Positions 6,527 through 11,369 of a stretch of 11,369 bases of DNA are shown here, piece after piece (position 1 is the first letter of the stretch; each line of letters starts with the position of its first letter). A model generated the notes under the pieces. It ran no database searches and was not told the origin of the DNA. It saw only the letters and a list, made by a program, of their open reading frames with translations. This DNA is from Deltaproteobacteria bacterium UBA6967 (lineage in GTDB: Bacteria; SAR324; NAC60-12). The translations under genes were made by a program, and so were the position numbers. The DNA lies in NCBI GenBank assembly GCA_002450295.1, contig DJYX01000127.1, positions 8,965 through 20,333 on the forward strand, read 5' to 3'.

Positions 6527-7303
6527 ATGGGTAAGTGGACATCATTTTTGATTATTGGACTGACCCTCACTTTCCTGATCGGGCCATTTTTTATCATTAT
6601 TGCAGCAGGTCTATCGGCTGGAGAAAATTTGGCTTTTCCACCGCAGGGACTCTCGCTCAAATGGTATTGGGCAGTCTTCAAAGTCCAGAGTTTTCGGGAG
6701 AGTTTTGCTCTCTCCATGTTCCTTGCTGTATTTGGAACACTGACGGCCTTGGTGCTCGGCGTTCCGGCAGCCTACGCTCTCAGTCGCTATCGTCTACCTT
6801 TTGCGGAGACGGTCAAAACGATCGTCGCAGCTCCAATCATCGTTCCGGGGATCATTGTTGGACTCGGACTGTTGCGTTACCTGGTGATTCCACTTGATTT
6901 CACGGTCTCACTGGCGCTCTTCATGGCTCACACTGCGCTGGTAATTCCCTATGCGGTACGAGTTGTAATAGCTAGTTTGGAGAATTTGCGAAGCGACATG
7001 GAGGAAGCTGCTATATTGCTGGGCTGCACACGATTGGGAGCTTTTGTCAAAGTAGTGCTGCCCAATATTCGCGGAGGAGTCCTAGCAGCTTTCATTTTGG
7101 GATTCGTCACTAGCTTTAATCAGGTACCCGTTTCATTGTTTCTTTCCGGTCCAGGGGTACGCACACTGCCAATTGATATGCTGGCCTATATGGAAATCAC
7201 TTACGACCCCTCAGTTGCAGCCCTCTCTGCGTTGCTCGCAATCATGTCCGTGGGGATCATTTTCCTCGCTGAAAAATTCTTGGGCTTCTCTCGCTATGTC
7301 TGA
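6527..7303 (+). CDS. ABC transporter permease, PotC-like (second inner-membrane subunit)
   Basis: This 258-residue BPD_transp_1 permease has hydrophobic segments at about residues 7-29, 60-85, 99-120, 125-146, 184-206 and 231-250. The EAA loop is MEEAAILLGCTRLGAFVKVV followed by LPNIRGG (158-184). The conserved PAAYALSRYRLP segment (80-91) precedes the third membrane helix, as in PotC-type proteins. It is the partner of the upstream permease in a heterodimeric channel. The ATG at 6527 is the only credible start, because the frame upstream is open only to a TGA at 6443 and has no other initiation codon. The last 8 bp overlap the ATPase start, so the two are likely translationally coupled. Confidence 0.91.
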   Translation: MGKWTSFLIIGLTLTFLIGPFFIIIAAGLSAGENLAFPPQGLSLKWYWAVFKVQSFRESFALSMFLAVFGTLTALVLGVPAAYALSRYRLPFAETVKTIVAAPIIVPGIIVGLGLLRYLVIPLDFTVSLALFMAHTALVIPYAVRVVIASLENLRSDMEEAAILLGCTRLGAFVKVVLPNIRGGVLAAFILGFVTSFNQVPVSLFLSGPGVRTLPIDMLAYMEITYDPSVAALSALLAIMSVGIIFLAEKFLGFSRYV

Positions 7304-8315
7304 GTCCTTTGTTTCCCTGAAAAATCTGACGCTTGCTTATGGGGACACGGTCGCGGTGTCCAAACTCAGCCTGAACATCCGCAAAGGAGAGCTGATCACT
7401 CTTCTTGGACCCTCAGGATGTGGCAAAACCACCACGATGAGAGCCATCGCAGGTCTATTGTCTCCTCGCTCAGGGACAATCGAGATTGATGGGAACGACG
7501 TCACTAAAGTCCCTGCCAATAAACGTGGTGTTGGGTTAGTGTTTCAGTCCTACGCATTATTCCCCCATCTTTCTGCCTTTGAAAATGTAGCCTTTGGCCT
7601 GCGACTCAGAAAAGTTTCAAATGGTGAGATCAAGAAACGAGTGGAACAAAGTCTCGATACGGTCGAACTTGGCGAATTTGCCAATCGTAAACCGAGCGAG
7701 CTCTCCGGTGGCCAGCAACAAAGGCTCTCCTTGGCTAGATCTCTTGTTCTGGAACCCAAGGTCATGTTGCTTGACGAGCCACTTTCGAATCTGGATGCTC
7801 GTTTGCGGCTGGACATGCGGTCTGAATTGCAGCGCCTGCAACGCAACAGCGGCATCACCATGGTCTTTGTTACCCATGACCAAGGGGAGGCTCTTGCGCT
7901 AGCTGACCGAGTCGTCCTGATGAAGGACGGTTTGATCGAACAGATGGGCACTCCAGCTGAACTCTACAACCATCCCAGTACTGTCTTTGCTGCCGATTTC
8001 ATGGGCTTTGAGAACATTTTCGAAGTTCGTGAGGGAGCCTTGATTGGCAGGGACGGCAGCAAGATCAGTGGATACAACGCTCCATCTGGATCTTTAGCCT
8101 GGCGTCCTGGTGGTGTCAGCTTAGGAAGTGGCCCCTTCCGTGGGACGGTTGCTGGTGTATCTTTCGCTGGTGAGATGTGGGAATACGTCATCACCTCCCC
8201 CCTAGGTCGGATCACAGCTTCCACTCCAGCCGGGAATACCCCTTATCCAATCGGAGCCACCCTAGCCTTTGACCTACCCGAGCAGTTTGGACACCAAATC
8301 AAGGGAGCTGGCTGA
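7296..8315 (+). CDS. ABC transporter ATP-binding protein, PotA-like
   Basis: This 339-residue ATPase energises the importer at the inner face of the membrane. All nucleotide-binding motifs are intact: Walker A GPSGCGKTT (38-46), Q-loop Gln84 in VFQSYALFPH, signature LSGGQQQR (136-143), Walker B VMLLDEP (156-162) and H-loop His194 in FVTHD. Residues from about 235 form a C-terminal TOBE/OB-type domain, as in PotA, MalK and other importers, including AWRPGGVSL and a segment beginning GTVAGVSFAGEMW. A longer open frame reaches upstream, but the ATG at 7296 is chosen because the protein then starts as family members do, with SFVSLKNLTLAYG. It overlaps the permease by 8 bp. The stop shares one base with the next start (TGATG). 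Confidence 0.94.
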   Translation: MSESFVSLKNLTLAYGDTVAVSKLSLNIRKGELITLLGPSGCGKTTTMRAIAGLLSPRSGTIEIDGNDVTKVPANKRGVGLVFQSYALFPHLSAFENVAFGLRLRKVSNGEIKKRVEQSLDTVELGEFANRKPSELSGGQQQRLSLARSLVLEPKVMLLDEPLSNLDARLRLDMRSELQRLQRNSGITMVFVTHDQGEALALADRVVLMKDGLIEQMGTPAELYNHPSTVFAADFMGFENIFEVREGALIGRDGSKISGYNAPSGSLAWRPGGVSLGSGPFRGTVAGVSFAGEMWEYVITSPLGRITASTPAGNTPYPIGATLAFDLPEQFGHQIKGAG

Positions 8316-9208
8316 TGGGATTATGGGTCGATACCGACTTTGGATTTGACGACTTATGGGCCTTGCTGGTCCTTGAAGCGGAGGGCGTTGCCATTGATGG
8401 CGTGTCCCTCGTCGCAGGCAATTCCCAACTGGAGCAAGTCTGTGCCAACGCTTTAGGTGCGATCCACCATTTTGGTTTCTCATGGCCAATCTACAAAGGT
8501 GCAGGTGGTCCGTTGTCCCGTCCTTTGGAGACTGCAGAAAGAGTTCTAGGACCAAAGGGTATGCGCAGCCGAGGACAATTCCTGCCCTTGGTTCGAGCAC
8601 CACACGTCCAGGAAGCGCAGCCAGCTTTGGCAAGCTGGCTGGATTCCGAAGGCACCAAAGACGTGCTTGCCATCGGTCCACTCACCAACCTCGCTCTCGC
8701 CTACCAAAGCTTTCCGGACAAGCTGCAGAGGTTAAGGAGTCTAACTTGGATGGGGGGTAGTCGGGCCAGAGGCAACCACACCGAGCATGCCGAATACAAT
8801 GCCTTTGCTGATGCAGACGCCCTCGCCACTGTCCTTCAGCATGGTGCACCACTGTGGGTTGTCGATCTGGAACTCTGCCGCCAAGTCACATTTGGTCCAG
8901 CTGATGCGCCAGTTTTGGAGGATGGTCTTTTGGCAGACTTACTGGGAGGCTACCTCGATATCGCCCTTTCCCGAGGACGAGAGCGGATGGCAATCTACGA
9001 TCCGATTGCTGCTTTGGCTGTTGTCCAGCCGTTCCTAATCAAGTTTGAGCGAGTCAACCTATCCGTACACACTGAGAATGATTCTCGATACGGTCAGACA
9101 GAGTTCAACTTTGTGCAGCCTGTGAATGCTTCGATTGGAACCGGAATTGACCCCAAGATTACGCTTCAAATCTGTATCAAAGCCCTAAAACAGAGACAAA
9201 ACCAATGA
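8315..9208 (+). CDS. Inosine/uridine-preferring nucleoside hydrolase family protein
   Basis: This 297-residue cytosolic enzyme would hydrolyse the N-glycosidic bond of a nucleoside to base plus ribose. The Ca2+/nucleophile signature is present as VDTDFGFDD (5-13), matching the usual DxDxGxDD with Phe replacing Pro. Other family hallmarks are IGPLTNLALA, then WMGG, with Asn154, Glu160 and Asn162 as the ribose-binding set equivalent to Asn160/Glu166/Asn168 of the Crithidia enzyme. The C-terminal metal Asp is Asp229 in YDPIAAL. There the general-acid His that normally precedes this Asp is Tyr228. Loss of that His is known in purine-specific (IAG-type) hydrolases, so a purine nucleoside substrate is plausible but unproven. 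AAGGGAG (8301-8307) gives a good ribosome binding site. Its neighbours are the ATPase (1-bp overlap) and the deaminase (4-bp overlap). Confidence 0.9.
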   Translation: MGLWVDTDFGFDDLWALLVLEAEGVAIDGVSLVAGNSQLEQVCANALGAIHHFGFSWPIYKGAGGPLSRPLETAERVLGPKGMRSRGQFLPLVRAPHVQEAQPALASWLDSEGTKDVLAIGPLTNLALAYQSFPDKLQRLRSLTWMGGSRARGNHTEHAEYNAFADADALATVLQHGAPLWVVDLELCRQVTFGPADAPVLEDGLLADLLGGYLDIALSRGRERMAIYDPIAALAVVQPFLIKFERVNLSVHTENDSRYGQTEFNFVQPVNASIGTGIDPKITLQICIKALKQRQNQ

Positions 9209-10260
9209 GCGAAGCAAACCTGACTCTGAATCAGTTTTTGCAGCAAATCCCCAAGATCGAGTTGCATTGTCATCTCCTTGGTACCGTCCGCAAGGAGACC
9301 ATGAAGGAACTGGCTCGTAAGAATGGTGCCCGCACCACAGATGCTGAAATTAATGCTTTTTACGTCCGTGGTGAGAAGCCGGTCGGGGTCCTCCACGTTT
9401 TCCGTGAGTTGGAAAACCAAATTCTCCAAGACCCTGATGACCTGCGTCGAATCACCTATGAATACCTGGAAGACGCCTCCCGTCAGCAGGTTCGACATGC
9501 AGAGTTTTTCTGGAACCCGACAGGCACTCTAGCAGCGACTGATCTCTCTTACAGCGAATTGCAGAACGCCATTCTTTTGGGCATGAACGAGGCTGAGACA
9601 GACTTCGGGATCACCAGCTTACTCATCCCCAGTATCGATCGTGAGGCCTCTGCATCCGCAGGTCTCGAAATGGTAGCGTTGATGTGCGCCCACCGTCATC
9701 CTGCCGTTGTGGGCATCGGAATGGATTACAACGAAGTCAACAATCCACCTGAAAAATTTTCTGATGCCTACGCATTGGCAAAAAAAGTGAGCTTGAAGAC
9801 AACCGCTCATGCCGGAGAATTTGGCACTTCCTGGAAGAACGTGGAAACCGCAATGGATGTTCTGGGAGTTGATCGGCTCGATCATGCCTACTCAGTTCTC
9901 GACAATCCCGCCCTTGTCTCACGTTGCATTGATCAAGGAATTTTGATCACGGTGGTCCCGACAAACAGCTACTATCTTCGAACCTTGAGCGCCGATTTAT
10001 GGGCTCAAGAACACCCAATTCGTCAAATGGCTCGGGCTGGATTAAAAATTCATCCAAATACGGACGATCCTTCTTTTCATCTAGTCGACCCAATCAAATG
10101 CCAGCGGATGATGATCGAAGCTTTCGGTTACGGCATCGATGACCTCAAGAACTTTATGCTCAACGGCCTGGAAGGATCATGGCTTGATCACACGACTAAA
10201 AGCAATTTGATTAAGCAGTGGTCGGAAGAATTCGATGAGCAGCGACAAAAATATCTTTAA
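9205..10260 (+). CDS. Adenosine deaminase-family protein (divergent)
   Basis: This 351-residue TIM-barrel metallo-hydrolase has the length of bacterial adenosine deaminases, which convert (deoxy)adenosine to inosine and ammonia in the cytosol. Zinc ligands are visible: His21 and His23 in ELHCHLLGT, His202 in HAGEFG, and Asp287 in HPNTDDP. Catalytic Glu205 follows His202, His227 is the probable general base, and Asp288 is the substrate-contact Asp. Several pocket motifs differ from classical enzymes: RLDHAY instead of RIGHG, VVPTNSYY instead of CPxSN, and GIGMDYNE where family members usually have GIDLAG-E. It may therefore act on a modified adenosine or another aminopurine. The ATG overlaps the hydrolase stop (ATGA). 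With the hydrolase it forms a route adenosine to inosine to hypoxanthine plus ribose. Confidence 0.88.
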   Translation: MSEANLTLNQFLQQIPKIELHCHLLGTVRKETMKELARKNGARTTDAEINAFYVRGEKPVGVLHVFRELENQILQDPDDLRRITYEYLEDASRQQVRHAEFFWNPTGTLAATDLSYSELQNAILLGMNEAETDFGITSLLIPSIDREASASAGLEMVALMCAHRHPAVVGIGMDYNEVNNPPEKFSDAYALAKKVSLKTTAHAGEFGTSWKNVETAMDVLGVDRLDHAYSVLDNPALVSRCIDQGILITVVPTNSYYLRTLSADLWAQEHPIRQMARAGLKIHPNTDDPSFHLVDPIKCQRMMIEAFGYGIDDLKNFMLNGLEGSWLDHTTKSNLIKQWSEEFDEQRQKYL

Positions 10261-10275
10261 AAACAGAATAATTTC

Positions 10276-11043
10276 TTGAGCCTACAATTGTTTTCACTTG
10301 AAAACCAAATTGTGTTGATCACTGGATCCAGTCGGGGGCTGGGGTGGTCAATGGCCAAGGCAGTTGCAGAAGCAGGAGCCACCGTCCTGCGGCATGGCCG
10401 AGATGAGAACTTACTCAAAGAGCGTCAGCAATATCTTCAAGAGTTGGGACAACAAGCTGAATACTATCTTTTTGACGTCACCAATGACGATGAGGTGCTT
10501 GCTGCTTTCGGAAAAATTCGGGAACAGTACGGTCGATTGGATGGCTTGATCAACAATGCTGGTTTTCAACACCGCCGTCCGCTGATCAAATTTGAACTAG
10601 AAGATTTTGATCAGGTGGTGAACACCAATCTCAGGGCGAGTTGGTTACTTTCTCGGGAAGCCGTGCGCTTGATGCAAGCTCAAGGATCAGGGTCAATTGT
10701 CAATATTGCTTCAATCATGGGGCCCCAGGCTCGTAAGACCATCTCAGCCTACACTGCCAGCAAGGCCGGAGTGGTTGGCCTGACCAAGGCCCTGGCTGTT
10801 GAATTGGGACCACAAGGCATTCGCTGCAACGGTATCGCCCCTGGCTACTTTGCCACAGAGATGGCTACCGATCTTGTCAAAGATCCTCAATTCACCTCCT
10901 TCATTTCTGGGAGAACACCTATGCAGCGCTGGGGTGATCCGGATGAACTCGGTGGGGTTGCTGTCTTCCTGCTTTCCAACGCCGCATCCTACATCAACGG
11001 AACCGTGATCTTCGTTGATGGAGGCATGTCTTGTCAGGTCTGA
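10276..11043 (+). CDS. Short-chain dehydrogenase/reductase, gluconate 5-dehydrogenase-like
   Basis: This 255-residue classical SDR has the cofactor motif TGSSRGLG (16-23), NNAG (93-96), and the catalytic residues Asn118, Ser146, Tyr159 and Lys163 (in YTASK). A C-terminal VDGG motif is present. The N-terminus FSLENQIVLITGSSRGLG resembles gluconate 5-dehydrogenases, and the HGR segment (40-42) after strand 2 suggests NADP(H) preference (inference). The frame has no ATG before residue 26; TTG at 10276 is the first usable start, with a TTG at 10288 as alternative, and neither has a strong Shine-Dalgarno. The gene is in the same frame as the deaminase, 15 nt after its TAA, so translation probably restarts from terminating ribosomes. 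In context it may oxidise or reduce the sugar freed from the nucleoside, but no substrate can be read from sequence. Confidence 0.88.
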   Translation: MSLQLFSLENQIVLITGSSRGLGWSMAKAVAEAGATVLRHGRDENLLKERQQYLQELGQQAEYYLFDVTNDDEVLAAFGKIREQYGRLDGLINNAGFQHRRPLIKFELEDFDQVVNTNLRASWLLSREAVRLMQAQGSGSIVNIASIMGPQARKTISAYTASKAGVVGLTKALAVELGPQGIRCNGIAPGYFATEMATDLVKDPQFTSFISGRTPMQRWGDPDELGGVAVFLLSNAASYINGTVIFVDGGMSCQV

Positions 11044-11081
11044 TCCCAAACAGAAGCTGCCAGAATATTCTATAAAACTGT

Positions 11082-11103
11082 GAAGTTCTAACTTAGCTTC
11101 TTT
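11082..11103 (+). terminator. Weak candidate terminator after the SDR gene
   Basis: GAAGTT (11082-11087) can pair with AGCTTC (11095-11100), including one G-T pair, followed by only three T residues. A longer-range alternative pairs AGAAGCT (11052-11058) with AGCTTCT (11095-11101). It lies about 40 nt after the stop of the last operon gene, a fitting position. The stem is short and the T-tract poor, so it may be inefficient. Confidence 0.25.
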
Positions 11104-11121
11104 GAAATCACTTAGGTTTTA

Positions 11122-11145
11122 GATGCTCATCAAGGAGATAGCATC
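11122..11145 (+). repeat. Hairpin GATGCT/AGCATC with an AAGGA loop
   Basis: GATGCT (11122-11127) pairs with AGCATC (11140-11145). After one bulged C, ATC (11129-11131) pairs with GAT (11137-11139), leaving AAGGA in the loop. The sequence after it is pyrimidine-rich (GTCTTCTTCCC from about 11151) but is not a T-run. It could serve as a 3' end structure for the operon message. Confidence 0.35.
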
Positions 11146-11369
11146 AGACACGTCTTCTTCCCAATCTTTAGAATTACTTCAGAAAAATTTAATTAACTTG
11201 GCGAAATTCTGGGCTTAGGTCTAAACGACTGTAGAAGTGTGAAGAATCGTGAGGAGAACAATTGTTATTGGAAGTGCGCCCGAATTGCGCCTGCAGGAGG
11301 AATTCTGAGGATCTCTGAAATTTGATTGACTTCTAAGCAACTGATTTTGTTGGTGGGCTGACAGGGACT

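Larger units (their letters stand above)
11044..11369. other. Downstream intergenic region without a supported gene
   Basis: All three plus-strand frames are broken by stops in these 326 bp. I see two hairpins (11082-11100 and 11122-11145), a 10-bp palindrome AACAATTGTT (11257-11266), a TGCGCC direct repeat near 11275-11291 and an isolated AGGAGG near 11296. Two minus-strand frames are open from the right edge for 34-48 codons, so the end of a convergent gene is possible but not supported. Confidence 0.5.

Noticed and set aside
7173..7295. Upstream extension of the ATPase reading frame
   Set aside because: It lies entirely inside the permease gene in another frame, and its residues are unrelated to ABC ATPases. 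The ATG at 7296 gives a standard N-terminus.
11265..11369. Minus-strand frame open from the right edge for 34 codons, ending at TAA
   Set aside because: It could be the C-terminus of a convergent gene, but it is too short, has no recognisable domain, and a second minus-strand frame is open even longer.
1..11369. Mobile elements, CRISPR arrays, tRNA or rRNA genes
   Set aside because: No transposase, integrase, terminal repeats, regularly spaced repeats or recognisable RNA gene were seen.

Overview
The window looks like chromosomal DNA of a Gram-negative, heterotrophic proteobacterium. It encodes two Sec-exported periplasmic binding proteins, inner-membrane permeases of binding-protein-dependent ABC importers, and tightly packed sugar and nucleoside catabolic genes. 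Base composition is moderate, and the intergenic DNA is clearly more AT-rich than the genes. The family mix is common in marine and soil alphaproteobacteria and in SAR324-like bacteria, but this is an inference and no marker gene is present. I see no rRNA, tRNA, CRISPR array, insertion sequence or phage gene.

Left region (1-4149): a family 5 (DppA/OppA-like) solute-binding protein lies on the minus strand and runs off the left edge, so its C-terminus is missing. An AT-rich divergent region of 421 bp separates it from a plus-strand pair: a Gfo/Idh/MocA oxidoreductase and an IolE-like TIM-barrel isomerase/dehydratase, overlapping by ATGA. The likely theme is uptake and oxidative catabolism of a sugar, a cyclitol or a derivative. 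The divergent region holds a good sigma70-like promoter, a pentamer repeated around its -35, a palindrome over its -10, and a perfect 10-bp inverted repeat further down.

Right region (4469-11043): seven plus-strand genes look like one operon. They encode a spermidine/putrescine-class binding protein, two permeases, an ATPase, a nucleoside hydrolase, an adenosine deaminase-family enzyme and a short-chain dehydrogenase. From the second permease to the deaminase the genes overlap (8, 1 and 4 bp). The transporter sequence says 'polyamine-like', but the two enzymes fused into the same translational chain say 'purine nucleoside'. The simplest model is that the system imports a nucleoside such as adenosine, deaminates it and cleaves the glycosidic bond to give a base plus ribose. 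The SDR would act on the sugar or a derivative. The operon has a candidate promoter and palindrome upstream, a strong 11-bp hairpin between binding protein and first permease, and another hairpin just before the second permease.

The last 326 bp hold no convincing gene, only weak hairpins and a short palindrome.
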